In this document: one piece after another, positions 24,441 to 37,900 of the stretch
Layout: every line of letters starts with the position of its first letter
Numbering within the stretch: position 1 is the stretch's first letter
Translations under genes and position numbers: made by a program
NCBI GenBank assembly: GCA_948567375.1
Contig: OX419760.1
Location: 35,960,001 to 36,024,000 of the forward strand
DNA: 64,000 nt
Reading direction: 5' to 3'
Source: Lunularia cruciata
Lineage: Eukaryota > Streptophyta > Marchantiopsida > Lunulariales > Lunulariaceae
The notes under the pieces: generated by a model
Databases searched by the model: none
What the model was told of the DNA's origin: nothing
What the model saw: only the letters and a program-made list of their open reading frames with translations

Positions 24441-26189
24441 TCTTTTTTCTCTACCACTATTCTTAAAAATCTTGATGTATGACTTGTGAATCCTATATCA
24501 ACATATGGTGGCAATTCACAAGTCATATTACTTGGTGGCTCTGTTTCCTACATCCCATGAATTGATTGTGTGTCCAATCAGCAATTGATAAAATTTTAAT
24601 TGTACCATTAAAATTGCTTCTTGATAGTAAAGTTATACATATTCTAGCTAAGATAAAATAGCAAATGAACTTGTAAAGAAAGAGCTTGTCAACAAAGTGA
24701 GATGAAAAAAATGTTGTAACATAAACCATTAGTTCACTCCCATCAAACATTCTAACAGTATTGTTCAGGTTTGCATTGGATATTTATCCTTCATTGGCCA
24801 CTTTGCCAAATTTTATTGGAACACCAAGAGCACAATCATCAGAACTAGAGAACAAATTCAACCTTTTCTTAGGGGAAAATGTCAACTTTGCAATACCTTA
24901 TTTGCACAAAATTTCTTCAATATTTTGTCCACAAAATAGAAAAACTTGTTGTGCCTAAAGTTGAAGAAGACTAATGATTGGGCTACTCTATCCAAGTCTT
25001 GTAGAAAAAAAGAAGTTGCTGCACTTACAAATATTGATTATTGGTCTTGCTAGGTACACAATAATAACTTTCCATCACTACCAAAACTTTAATTTACAAA
25101 TATAAACAAAATTGTATGCTTTAGATGCTTCTTCTTACCTTTTAGTTATGTCAAGATTGAGAGATCATTTGTGGCTATTGAAGTCTTCAATTGTAAATTC
25201 AACTTGGCAATGCAAGATGATTTCCTCACCAATACTGAAAAATGACACCATGTATCTATCAGAGCAGATCATTTGCACTCATTATCTTCTATGTTATATG
25301 AACAAAAAATCTAAATTCATGCTATAAACTAAGGGATTTGTAGATCTGGCATACAATCAACTCATGATCAGTGGGGAAAAAAATAAACATGTCAATCTCA
25401 TGCTACAAAGTATTACAAACATGCAATTCCATCAGCTTAGTACATCCAAAGTGTAGCCTTCTATTAACCTTCTTAATAGGTTTCTTCTTAAGAACTCACA
25501 ACATTTACAAAATAGAATTGTGAGTGGAGGTACAAAGGCAAACCAAGATAAAAGCAACTTTGGCATACCATCATACTTAACTAAGATAGAAAATATTTTG
25601 GAAGGAAGAAATGCATATGAGATATTAAACAGACATAAAAGGCTGTTGATGAACACTTGGTAGGTACAAATAACTGAACAACTCAACCAAGGAAACATAC
25701 CCAATGTCCAAGCTTCTGCTATCTAGGAGATTTAGAGATCTAGTTTGAGTCTAGTTCTAGAGAATCTAGTTGCATCACTATATCTTGCTAAAATTGCAAC
25801 TTGATTGCTTGAGAAGTGTGGTATCAAAGATTTATCCAACTGTATAGAAGTATGCCAACCTGCCCAGATGAAGCCAAGTTAGGAGCAAAAGAGAAAGAAA
25901 TAGCTTTGCACAATGTGTGCAAGAATGTGTACAACATTTTAACATCAAGAACCAGCAGATACATGTATAGACCTTATTTACCAAACAAAAAAATGCAATT
26001 ACAAACTCATTGGTTCTATCTTAAACCTCTTTGGTAAAATAGTAAATATCAAAATAGATAAAGAACAAAATCTTTAGATTACATGTTAGTAGAGAGGTAC
26101 ACTAAGTCTAAGGTAAGAAAAACATGGACATTTTAGCAAACATAGTGGCAAGATATACATACCGGACATGATATATCATGTCTTGAAAC

Positions 26190-28290
26190 TTGTACAAAGA
26201 AAAGTCCAAGAGGTAAATTAATTCCATAAAATCTCCTTGTACACCAAATTTTACATGTATCTACACTTAAGATCTTGATTTTTGAATAGCTAGTCCACTC
26301 TTGAGCTGCCACACATAGTTTTCTATGCAAGAAGATTGGGCTAGGTAGATAAATACCTACATTATGTATTGTCTGTCCTTGGCTTTTCTTGATTGTCATA
26401 GCATATGCCAACCAAAGACTAAATTGGCAATGGTGAGAAATAAAGGGCCAATCACTCCCAATAGGTGACATAATAATATGAGGAATAAAGGCGGAGGTAC
26501 CTATCTTACTCCTTGTAATAACTTTTGCCTCTCTTACCCATTGTCCAAGTCTTGTTACAATCAATCTAGTACCATTGCACAACCTAATGGATTGATTAAG
26601 ATTGTGCAAGAGGATGATGGAGATGCTATCCTTTAGTTAAAGGTTGTGGTTTGCCACTCCACTAAATGTCAAATTATTTAGGAACTCCATAGGATATAAC
26701 GATTCATGTGATATACCTCCTACTACCATAGTTGTATTTTCTTCAGTTGGTGCCATAGAATAAGCACTATGATAAGTTTAGAATTTTTTAAGTGTAGATT
26801 GAAGGGTAAAGTTGTTGACAACATTAACATTAGCATTCTTTGGTTCAATTATACTATGTTGCATAAGGTATTGTGTGCTTCACACTTGATTTTGATAATC
26901 CATATACACTACATCAATAAGACCTTTCAAATTACACTCCTCTAATAGCAACTACAAGATCAATGGGATAGAAACCCACTATAGATTAGTACAAGCCCAA
27001 GTAGCAATCATGTGTAAAGTGCCATTGCAAACATCAAGTATCCATTTTGAAAATTTGTTCTCTTGTATAGATATAGATAGAGAAACTTCATGTTGAGCTA
27101 CAAATGAAGAACAATAATGTACTGCCAAAGATGAGAGCATGGTAATGATGCTCCCACAATGTTTGTTTGTCCCTCTTTTAGAATGATTGGAAGTATTTGT
27201 CAAAAATCTTCACCAAGAACAATGGTCTTACCTCCAAATTGTTTGGTTTTTGCTCGAGGATATACTATTTTCATGAGATATGGCAAAGCACACTCCTAAG
27301 ACTTAAATGCATGATGATGCATCATTGGTGCTTCATCCAAAATGATTGTTTGCTTGACATGGCAATTCACCCAATTTCATTTTCTAAATGATATTACATG
27401 TGGACTCATCATTCAACTCAATTGGAATCTTGAATTTCAAATGTGTTGTACTTCCTTTGCAAAGCAACAGTATTGCTATCCTTGATGATGTAACAGCAAA
27501 GAAAATCTTACCCTATACACTTAGTGAAGACCAAAGTGTTCCAAACAATTGTCTTTCTTGTACCTCCATTTCTAGAGACAAAAAAGTCTTCTCTTCTTTG
27601 TTGATGATAATAATAAAAAATGGTGTCATACACCACACTACTGATCAACATTTAGCTTAGCCTCACACTTGTGAGCTATGGCTGCAAGGATTTTTGGTCA
27701 TGTGCTAGCTCTTCTTGAATCAATCATTCTCATACATATAGAAGGTCTATATGTGGAAATAGGTATTGGGGGAACCTCTAAGAGATATTATCTATCTTAA
27801 TTCAAAACACACTCAAGTTTAAACAATGCCCTATTATTTTGGGTATCTTTAAAGAGTTCAAGTGATTGGCTTCTGCATTCACTACTACTCATTGCTTGGA
27901 TGCCATCATTAAGACTCTCCCAATGGCTATTCCACAATTGCTCAAGATGTGTCATTTCACAAAACATCAACATGGAGGCAAACATATACCATAGTTTTTT
28001 GCAAGGGGCCCAAAAGCTGGCTTCTAATAGTGCTTGATGCCACTCATTGTCACCTTCAAGCAACCCAAGCGCTATGCAAGCATCTTTAAAGGTATTATGT
28101 TCAATAACATTGACAATACATAGATCAGCAAACAAAATGACACCTTTGACATAGTTTAATAGCATATGGGCATAATAACATGCATCACATATAAGATGAG
28201 CAAAGTAGACATGACCAATAGCAAAGACTTTTGCATGCCCTATTCCTTCTCCCTCTTTTTCCAAACCCATTATTATGTGAACTCACCATG
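26190..28290 (-). pseudogene. Helitron PIF1-like helicase remnant
   Basis: The 5'-3' helicase part of the Helitron protein. ACIALGLLEGDNEWHQALLE at about 28.05 kb is the typical Rep-to-helicase linker. The Walker A region at about 27.55-27.60 kb reads GGTRKT where GGTGKT is expected. DEAP, matching the Walker B box, is at about 27.3 kb. The FGGKTIVLGEDF and QILPI block is at about 27.2 kb. NLNQSIRLCNGTRLIVTRLG at about 26.6 kb and AMTIKKSQGQTIHNVGIYLP at about 26.4 kb are the family's C-terminal signatures. Stops and frameshifts throughout show that it is dead. Confidence 0.85.
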
Positions 28291-28299
28291 TGTGAGTTC

Positions 28300-30020
28300 A
28301 CATGTTGTGGCATATTTATGATTGGCTTCAAACCATTTTGATAGAGTAGTTTTTCCAACATCTAATGCTTCAACAATTGCTAGAAAATTTAAATTTTCAT
28401 TGAACACCATAGTTTATTGATGTTCCAAGTGGCATTATAGATATTCTATAGCAATCTGGCATGTCAAACTTGAAGATGCACCATGATGCCATTGATGTTG
28501 AGACGTAGTGACAATCAATATATTGTTGTATCTCATCAACAACCTATGGATCATTATCATTTGTGGTAGTGTGTGAAATAGCTACAATAGCTTAATCATG
28601 TCCCTTGTAGATAAACTCAAAAAGATACTTTACAAATTAAATATTACTGCATACTTTAACATTGATATAAGCATTGTATTTGGTAGAAATATATGGATTG
28701 TGCAATATGATCCATTGGTTGTCTAAAGCTACATTTTTAACCATTCATTTTTGGACATCTCCAACTTGAACTTTTGAGGATAGTGCTTTTGGTATTTGCC
28801 AACTAGCAAACATGGTGCATCCAAGAAACCTGGGAGAGGTTGGTTGGGTAGTAATGCTTGTTTGATTTTTGGCCATTGAGGATTCCATGTGAAAGTGAAA
28901 AAGATATCAATGCAACCATCCCATTGAAAAGTAACCATAGCATCTTGGTAGGTTTGCAAAGTCTTGCAAGGATCACCAATAAAAGAAGAGTGCAAAAAGA
29001 TATACTGGCCAATAAAAGTTGTATTTGTATTGCCTATTGCAATTGCATCTTAAAGACCTTGGATATGCTTGCAAGTTTCTCTAATTAAATCAAAGATACT
29101 TGAGGCAAGTCCATTCAATAGTAATATATGCATCAACAATATATTTTTTTCTCAAATATCTCTTCCTTGAGCAAAGTAATCCCATCTTCATCTTGGTGAT
29201 GAAGACAAAAACAATAGAATTCAATGATTGTGATATGTTTATGTCCATTCCATGATAAATCTTCTTCTTCGTTTTTTGCTTCAACATGGCCATCCATCAC
29301 TTAATGTTCCTCATTACCAACAATAATAACATTGTTTTAACTCTTTTCCAATGGAAAATTTAGATGCTATACATCTTCACCATGTGGAAAAAGGAATGAA
29401 TATTGTAGTGCCATATATGCTACATTGATCTCCAAGATGCACTTTATAGATCTATCACAATATTGCACAATAACATCATAATAGTTTACATGTTTAGAGC
29501 AGTCTCCAACCATTAGAGCTGCAACTTAATTAGCTATAGATATATTATATATAGGCATCATGACTTCTTGCAGATTAACAAATGCAAGGAAAATTGTAGT
29601 ATTGATGCAGTGCTAGTAAGAGTTGTTGAAAGCCTCTCTCAAATAGTATAAAATTCATGCACATAGGGGTTGAAAATTTCTAACATGGTTTGTAGTTGTT
29701 GCAAAGTTGGAAAATGCAAGGAATGCATTACTACCTATCAATATTGGTAGTCATGTGCAATGTCATCAATATTTAGTTGTGCAAATTGTGGATGATCTTC
29801 TTCAACTAGCAAAAGTGAACCAATCTTATGATATAATTCATTGTGAATTGAAAGGAGTATGAACCATTACTAAAGGCAATTATCTCATGTATGTAAGCAC
29901 CCAAGGATGTGAATGTAAACATAGAGTTATACATGAAATTTTGATCACAAAATTTCATGTCAGATTGATTAGTGCTAGAAAGAAGACATCTCAATTTGAG
30001 AGGTATTGTAGGAAGCATTG
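28300..30020 (-). pseudogene. Helitron Rep domain remnant, HUH segment deleted
   Basis: Rep nicks and joins the transposon end through an HUH/Y2 active site. Recognisable pieces are NSMFTFTSLGAYIHE at about 29.9 kb and KIGSLLLVEEDHPQFAQL at about 29.8 kb. At about 29.1 kb is KYIVDAYITIEWTCLKYL. HSSFIGDPCKTLQTYQDAM with DIFFTFTWNPQWPKIKQALL lies at about 28.9 kb, and NPYISTKYNAYINVKVCSNI with VKYLFEFIYKGHD at about 28.6 kb. Between WPKIKQALL and KYQKHYPQKF the family normally has a long stretch with the RGLPHAH-type HUH motif. Here the two flank each other within about 20 codons, so that stretch has been lost. Several stops also interrupt the frame. Confidence 0.8.
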
Positions 30021-31440
30021 GTAGTGCATTTTTTCCATTGTCATAGCATAATAAGAATTACTATTGTGCTACATTGGTCCATAGGTGTATCTAACATCCA
30101 CATCTTGGATTTGCAATGTTGGTATAGTATATTCATCTCCTCACAATCCCATCATCTAGGAGCATGTGTATCATTGTCAATAAACATGACCAAAGCAAAA
30201 GAAACATTTGCTTCTTGCAAACTTGCATGTTGACTTTGATGTTGTATCTATCATTGCTCAATGCAAGTTGGATGTCCACCAAGATGTGAGCTACATTCTA
30301 AAAATGAAAGAGAAAACTAATGAGGCATGGTATTACATGCTATTAGATGCCAAATATAGTAGGCAATGCATTATCACACCTTCTAATAAAGCTTAGAAAC
30401 AATGTAAAGAAACAACATGCCAATGTAGATTGAATGTAAAAATCCATATGACACATGTTCCTATATTCAGGCACATAGGGTGCTTGATAGCATAGTAAGC
30501 ATATAAGTTGTCAAGGGTAAACTCATTGTTGTCAAGTTAGAATCATCTACTATAGCTTTGAAGGTTCTGATTGTCAAACTTGGAGTTTCAACTTATGTTT
30601 TATGCAGAGCTTGCATAGCAAATTTACTTGTGAGCAAAAAATTTGCACCTCCTTTGTTGTTAAAGTTGGCAAATTTAAGCTCATAGAAAATTGAATTAAT
30701 CAAACTAAAGTGACAAACTCTTGTAGAGACATAGAAGAATATGAAGGATAGTTCTAAAGGATTTCAAGAATTTGTTATCTTTCACAAACATTTGATCTAT
30801 TGCATTGCATTGTGTGTTGGATAGTTGAGGAGATCACTACTTGACTGCAATATTACATGACCAATTGTGGAAGTTGCAACAATTGGTCATGTCAAATGAC
30901 CTACTCTGCTTGAGTCTTTGGCTAGAGAGACTTTACACCGGTTTACATTCATTTACAACCATATCCAGATTAGGTATGACTAATGACTAGAGAGATCTAA
31001 AAATAACCATAGGAAATGTTCATGTCATTTTTTTTATTGATTTGACTATGAATTATTAATAATTTGAAGCTAAAAGTACCAAAGTTATGCTATACCAAGA
31101 TAGTTCTAAAAATATAAACACATCACTAAAATATTCTTGTTTGTAATCTTAGCATGTAGAAATAATGTTTTAATTAAAAAACATACATTTACAGCAGATG
31201 TTGGAAAGTATTTTCAATCCATAAGAATGGAAACAAAAAAATAGGTTGCTTTCTTATTAAACTATGATTTTCAAGACAATAGAGGCAAAGTTTGTAAATT
31301 TATGACTTAATTGTATGCATAATGAAGAATCTTGAGCTACAATGGCAAAAACCTGCTTCTATTTGTTGGATTTGATAAAATTCAACACAACCATCCTCTT
31401 GAATTAATTTTAGTGACTATTAGCTCAAAACTAGACTCAA
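30021..31440. other. AT-rich DNA next to the Helitron, nothing recognised
   Basis: This lies upstream of the Rep remnant on the minus strand. It may include the Helitron's 5' part, but no zinc-finger or terminal signature could be read. Short open frames have no recognisable product. Confidence 0.4.
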
Positions 31441-31444
31441 TTGC

Positions 31445-32480
31445 ATAAGAATTGGACATCATTAAATGACTACTCTAAACTGAATCATAATCATGACTTG
31501 AGTGCCAAAAATTATATCAACCTACTTGGCAGTCCCAATATATACATAAGGCTGATAACATGAAGAAGGCTAGAACTAACTTCTATAGTATTTTCAAGTT
31601 GAGACTTATATTAACTGACAAATATTATAACTTGTAGTAGTTGCAAATATTTTTGAGTTATTATAATTGTAATGTTTAGATGACAAGAGAAACCCCAAAA
31701 TAAACACAAGGTTTTCCTCAATACTTAGATGCCCTAAAGGAGAACATTCTCTTTATTATATAGCAAAGAGGATCAACTCAAAAGGAGCTGCACCCTTGGA
31801 TCAAATATATGGATTGGTGACATGTTAGCAAGTTCCACTCTTAGATAAGTTGCAAGGATTGATGATATGTTGATCCTTGTCCTATTTGGTTGGTCAAACA
31901 AGTTTTGCCAAAGGGAATCTTTGGGAATCTTCTTGTAGGAAACCCAAAACATCATGGGTGAAGTATCATTGGAAAGATCTCAAGGACACAAACAAGTGGA
32001 GTAGAAGGTAAAATAGTTTTTCAATGGGAGGAAAGTTTCTTTTTTTCAGGCCTAATTCATTTATTTAGGCCTCCAAAATTAGTTCTAAATTTTTTAGTGT
32101 GTTTTCACGCTCTACCTATTAGTGGAAATACTCTTATGGTGACACATCTATCTGATCTACTTAGATTATTCTATATAATATTCATAAAGATGTTACCAAG
32201 CAAATCTGCACCTCTAGATAATTTATCTAGCTAATGATATTAATACAATATTTACAAACACTATAACTTTGCAAGTCAGGTATATGTTGCTACACAATTA
32301 TGAACTAGACATAAATGACTTCTCTCTATTGGATCCATAATTATGACTTAAAGACCAAAATTATACCAACCTACTTTGCAATCCCGAATATATACATCAA
32401 GACCCATAACATGAAGAATCCTAGAACTAACCTCTACTATATTTGCAAATTGAGACTTATAATAACTTGCAATATTTGCA
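31445..32480. repeat. Duplicated block flanking a retrotransposon LTR fragment
   Basis: About 180 bp at 31,445-31,625 and at 32,300-32,480 are related, sharing TATACATCAA or TATACATAAG, ATAACATGAAGAA and CTAGAACTAAC. Between them lies an LTR-like piece. In the second copy, a 30-bp element around GCAATATTTGCAAATTGAGA is repeated. Confidence 0.55.
31668..32245 (-). mobile_element. GY-C-family LTR fragment
   Basis: It aligns over most of its length with the LTR at 47517-48347. Shared blocks include GAGAACATTCTCTTTATT or its close variant, GGTTGGTCAAACAAG, AAAGGGAATCTT and AGGCCTAATTCAT. Both start TGTAAT on the plus strand. Read on the minus strand, both have a TATATAATAAAGAG-like TATA/poly(A) area. 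The other end decays near 32,245, so this is probably a truncated solo LTR. Confidence 0.6.
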
Positions 32481-32639
32481 AATTGAGACTTACAATAGCT
32501 TGCAATATTTGCAAATATTGTAAGTTATTATATATTTTTGGGTTACTATAAGATACTCACAAATACTATAACTTGCAAATAATGCAACTTTATAAGTCAG
32601 ATCTATGTTGCTACACAATTAATAGAGCAAGGCATTCAG

Positions 32640-33310
32640 CAATAAATTTTTGCTACTAAGTAAATTGTGACATGTTTCTTCTCTAAGGAACCAAGAAAGA
32701 AAACATAGAAAAAACAATGTACAACAAATACTTGAAGCATCTACCACTAATTAGTGTAAAGAGCACAACTCTATAACTGCATCATACTTGCAAGATTATT
32801 GGCAAAATGAGAACAATTTGAGCCAAATATCTACATCAGACCTAAATGATGAGCATTTGTTTTCAATAATCAACAATCATAACAAAAAAAAATAGAAATA
32901 GCCTCCTTGAGTCTTTTTGCCATGTTTTTGGCCATAAATAAGGTCAGCTAGGAAGCAATAATACTATACCTTTGCCAAGGTTTGTGCTACTAAATAAATT
33001 GTGAAAATTTTCTTCTACAAGGAACCAAGAAAGAAAATATAGAAACAACAATGGATAGAAAATACATACAAGCATTTTCCATTAGTTATTGGAAAGAGCA
33101 CAATTGCATCATACTCATAGGATTATTTCCAAAATGAGAACAATTTGAGCTAAATATCTACATTAGACCTAGATGATGAGCATTTGCTTTCAATAATCAA
33201 CAATCATAAGTCAAAAAGTAGAAATAGCCTCCTCAAGTATTTTTGCTAGTTTGCTCATTGTTGGCCATAGAAAAGGTCACTTGAGAAGCACAGTGATTTT
33301 GAAGATAGCA
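32640..33310. repeat. Tandem repeat, unit about 335 bp
   Basis: Copies at about 32,640-32,975 and from about 32,976 share CAAGGAACCAAGAAAGAAAA or its variant, AAATGAGAACAATTTGAG and the block GATGAGCATTTG.TTTCAAT. The second copy runs into the larger duplication that starts at about 33,160. Confidence 0.65.
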
Positions 33311-34945
33311 CTGTCTTGTGGATTATAAAAGACAAGCATAGAATTGGATACATTGATATAGAGCCTTGTTAAAGATCAAACTGTTCAAAAAGAAGAAGAC
33401 ATACCAGAATTTGCATGAGAATCCTCATAAAAACATAAATGCCAATCTTGTTAGCTTGCATGGCCAAAAGCAACTAGCAAAGTGAGATTCATAGAAATCA
33501 ATTCCTAAATTGCCAAATTTGGTTATAAAATTTGTAGTCTTTTCAAGTATTGTTCTCAAAGAGTACTCAATAGCACCTCATGGACAATTGCAACTTGGTC
33601 TTCTCCAGATTTTGCTGAAGTTATTGACACTATGTGGAATTTTAGCATGTTCATTTATTCTCGAATAAGAGTGAAATTTTTCTAAAATGTGGAAAGTAGG
33701 CTTTAGTATTCAAGAACACTCTAACTTACTAAAGCAAATTTGCAAGACAATATTGGAGATATTATATTAAACAATGCATTGATAGGTGAGGCAATGAGAG
33801 TCTAATTGCTAAATTATGACACTCTACTTTATGGAATGATAATAGGGCTGATGGCATAACAATAAGTCATTTGCTTCCTTGGTCAGAATGAGCTATGTGA
33901 AAAAAAACATTCACAAATACTCATATGTTCAAATCAATGCACACAAAGTTCCATCAAGAGTTTAAAAAGTAGTTCTTTTTTAGGAGTAGAGATCTTGTAG
34001 ATTAATGTTTGAATGAGTTCATACCTTATGACTACACCTCTTATGCAAACACTTAAATCAACTTCCCACCTATTGTTAGACCTAAATGATGAGCATTTGT
34101 TTTCAATAATCAACAATCATAAGTCAAAAAGCAAAAATAGCCTCCTTAAGTCTTTTTGCCAAGTTTCCCATTGCTGGCTACATAATATGTCACCTTAGAA
34201 GCACAATGTGCTGCTGAAGATAGCCATATCTTGTGGATTACAAAAGAGGAGCATAGAATTGGGCATATTGATATAGAGCCTTGTTAGAGCAAGAAGAAGA
34301 AAAAATTCTAAAGACATACCAAAATCTGCATGAGATTCACCATAGGAAACATAAATCCCAATCTTGCTAGCCTACATGATAAGCAGCAACCAACAAAGTG
34401 AGATTCCTATAAATCCAATTCCCAAGTATCACTCTCAAAGGGGACTCAATAGCACATTGCGGACAATTGCAACTCAAGAGCAAGTGTCTTCTCTAGAGTT
34501 TGCTGAAGTTATTGATACTATGTAGAATTTTACCATGTTCATTTATTCTTGAGGGAGAATGAAATTAAAAAAAGTAGAAAGTACTCTTCATTATTCAAGA
34601 ATACACCAACTTACTAAAGCAAACTTGCAAGACAATAAAGGAGATATAATATTAGATAATGCATTGATAGGAGACTCAATGTGAGTCCAATTGCTAGCTT
34701 ATGAAACTCTATTTTTTTGAATGTTAATAGGGGTTGATAGCATAATAATAAGTCATTTTATTCCCTTATCAGAAGGAGCTATGTGAAAAATAGATTCACA
34801 AATATGTCATATACTCATATGTCACCAACAATGAAAATTATGTTATATCAAGAGTTAAAAAATTAGTTCTTTTTAGGAGTAAAGACCCTCTAAATTAATG
34901 TATGGATGAGCTCATACCTTATGACTGCACCTCTTGACTCAAACA
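33160..34945. repeat. Tandem duplication of about 880 bp
   Basis: Copy 1 (about 33,160-34,045) and copy 2 (about 34,070-34,945) both open with the GATGAGCATTTG block. They pass through GAAGTTATTGA.ACTATGT and TTTA.CATGTTCATTTATTCT. They close with CATACCTTATGACT.CACCTC. Several hundred bases remain alignable with scattered substitutions. No protein product is apparent. Confidence 0.75.
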
Positions 34946-37900
34946 CTTTGATCAAGTCCATGCCTATCATCTCTTGTTCCCATCCTCTCCCTTGTTCCCG
35001 TCCATCCTCTCTTTTCTCCATCCTTGCTTGTTGTTCCTATCCATCATCCACATTCCTACCTATTGTTTGCATGGGCAGTTTGAGTACCTACACTCCTACT
35101 ATATTAAACTACTATAGCAAGCAACAATATTTTTTTATAGGGATTATAGGGATTATCTAACAAAATGTGCCTTGTTGGTTCTTGCCTTGTGGAAATTTTT
35201 TGACTGCCACATGGTGGTGGGTAGAGATCACATTGAAGAAGGGACTACTTGGATGGACATTTTGGCAAGGCTTGTCTTGTTTGTTCTTGTGTCATTTTAA
35301 GCATTACAATGTTCCAACCCTCCCACCATGAGAGGCCTATAAGTAGCAAGCTGATTTGATGTATAACTGCTCTATGTGTGCAAGATGGTATGCAAGATCA
35401 TTGTGCATAATTGGTGTTCATCATTACATATTCTAATGTTTCAAAAAGTTGCTTAACTCAATATAGCTCTCAATTTCCAATCTCATATAGAAAGCTCCAA
35501 GGACTTGTCACCATCTCCTCTTGGAAACACCCATGGATCATTAAGCTCTTGATTGATCTTAGGAGAAACATCTAATAAAAACCATCTCTAAATGGTTTGG
35601 CCTTAGATTGATACTCATTTTTTTTGCGGGAATTCTCTTCCTATGAGAGTTCTTAAGTCTCTTCCTATGATAGTACTAAATTTACCCATATGAGAGATGC
35701 ACATCTAAAGAGACATAGATGCTAGCTTGGAGAGCAAGGAGTTTTGAAACATAGATCAATCTGATTTACATGATATGGAGTCAAGCATAAGCATTTGCAC
35801 AATAATCTTAGGAAAAATTTCTGGTGGAATTGCTCTAAGCATGCTTATAGAACATCAATGGGTTGAACTATTAACCGGTGATTTTTGGAACATTGAATTG
35901 AATTGAATTAGAAATAATATGGTTAAGTAAATTCAATTCATTGGTGTGTTAGAGAGGAGTGGGTCAGACTAGCTACTTCACCACAATGGTATAGATACAA
36001 AACTCTACACCTACTTGAGTGGGCGATAAGGAGCACTTGCAATCAATAGTTCATAATTTAAAGTTAGAATTTAGATCTAAAACAAGAGCTTTTTGAGAGA
36101 TATTGTTTGGACAGAAAAAAACATCAAACAAAAAATTTACAGGTTCTACCTTGAGTCCTCACATCATCAAGTTGGCGCTCAAGTAAGTACAAGAGTTGCT
36201 TTGGAGTTTGCATGATGTAATAGATTAATCACTTGATTAAACTCTAGGGATGCAATGGCAAAGATGCTAGAACTTGCTATGGTGGGAATCATAGTGACTA
36301 CTTAGTGTGGTAGTGATTATTATGATTGGGTTGTGTTTCGATGATTTAATGCTTCCTTGGGAGTGTGAGATAATAAGCAAAAGAACAAGTCTGAGCAATT
36401 AATTGGCAGTTTGGGCACATGGAAAAACTTGAATCCCTAGTCATGCACAAGGGTATGTAGATGCACCCATGCTGGCTATAGTGAGTATTATACCTACAAA
36501 TCCTAGCTATAATTGTAGAAGATACAATTGTAGAGCAAAAACTCCTAGAGACCAACTTTTTCTTGAGTTGCATGAGGGTTTCTACTCCATGTAACCCTAT
36601 GTGGGTTGGATGATTTCTAGTGAATGGTTGTTAATCATTGCAAATCACCTCTACACTAGATGAACTTGTGGCATAGAGGAGGAAGAGGACTTCACTCAAG
36701 GAGTTATGGAGCACTCAAGCACGAGACATCAATTGATTAGGGATTTGGCCAATGGATAGGTTCTTGTATGGGAGGGTCTTGGAGTTGGCAAGTTCTTCTA
36801 CCATATAGTTATTCTAATGAATGGTTCTTGTACCAAAAGGTTCTTCTATCAAGTAGTTATTGTATTGGAAAATTCATGTACCACATGGGAGAGCCTACAA
36901 GATGGCAAATATCCTTTGACTTCATCAGCAAGAACTTGGGATCAGGAGTTGAGTACTACAACAATAGACATGCAAATATACCATATAGTAAGGAGTCTTT
37001 GGGAGCCACTTCTTAGATTCACCATTCTAGACCATTTGGAACGAGCATGAGCTAGGCTGTTGGGCACTATTACCACGGATGGGCAGCCGTACTTGCATTT
37101 GGATGGGACATAGGAGGCAATGGGAGCTCTCTGGTGGTTGTAGTTAGGCCTTCTTCACCTCTCTTATTAGCTTTTTTTTCTTGTATTTCCTTGGTTCTTC
37201 TTTTTTCTTTCTCCTTTGCATTGGTATACACTATATTTCTCTACTATGTTTTTATTTCTTATAATGGCCTTTCTTGGGTACTCTATGGGAGGTATACACC
37301 TTTAGTATCTTCTCTCTAAATATCTTCATTTTTTCTTTGGCATGGGGCTATGAAAGTACTCTCTCTAGCATCACTCCCCATCTTGCACCCCACATCTTGT
37401 ATGTACAAGCAAGGAATAGACACTTATGTCACCTTTTTTAGCATACACCCATGGTTGTTGAGGTTTATGTAGATAGCTTCCTTGTGATTCTCTTATCCCA
37501 CCAGAGCATTCAACATAGAGGACTCCTTTATGGAGGATTCCCCTTCAATAGTATCCCTATCCATCTACCTCATGTCATGCACACTCCACACCCTCACCCT
37601 CCCTCTACTTTAGTCTCTCCTCTTACCTCTACTACCCCTTCACCTCTACATTGTCATTTGGAGCTTCTTTCCATTCCTACTATTCCACAACCCCATTTGG
37701 ATCATTCTTCTCCACTTGGGACCTTAGTATATCCTTATATCCCACCCTATTAGCATTCACACAATCTTGTCCCAATTTTCCTTGGGTAGGGGTTAGTCTT
37801 GCATAACATAGAGGGATGTCTTGCTATTTTCATATGCAAGCAAATGCCATTGCTATTCTTATTTCTAGATATCCTATCCATACACTGGTCATATCTCTAC

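Larger units (their letters stand above)
20464..26132. other. Boundary and AT-rich repeat DNA, no intact gene
   Basis: The first 500 bp or so is still CpG-containing and includes the COX6B promoter. From about 20,960 the DNA becomes strongly AT-rich and poor in CpG. It holds short tandem duplications and a hairpin (listed separately). No open frame is recognisable. A plus-strand frame of 185 codons at 20,400-20,957 overlaps COX6B exon 1 in antisense and resembles nothing. The 24.4-26.1 kb part may be the degraded end of the adjacent Helitron, but I cannot show this. Confidence 0.5.
26133..30020 (-). mobile_element. Degenerate Helitron (rolling-circle transposon)
   Basis: On the minus strand, fragments of the joint Rep and helicase protein of plant Helitrons appear in the expected order. 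The Rep N-terminal region is at 30.0-29.1 kb, Rep continues to about 28.3 kb, and the PIF1-like helicase runs to about 26.2 kb. The frame is broken by many stops and frameshifts. The termini (5' TC and 3' CTRR with a hairpin) were not located, so the borders given are only those of the coding remains. Confidence 0.85.
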
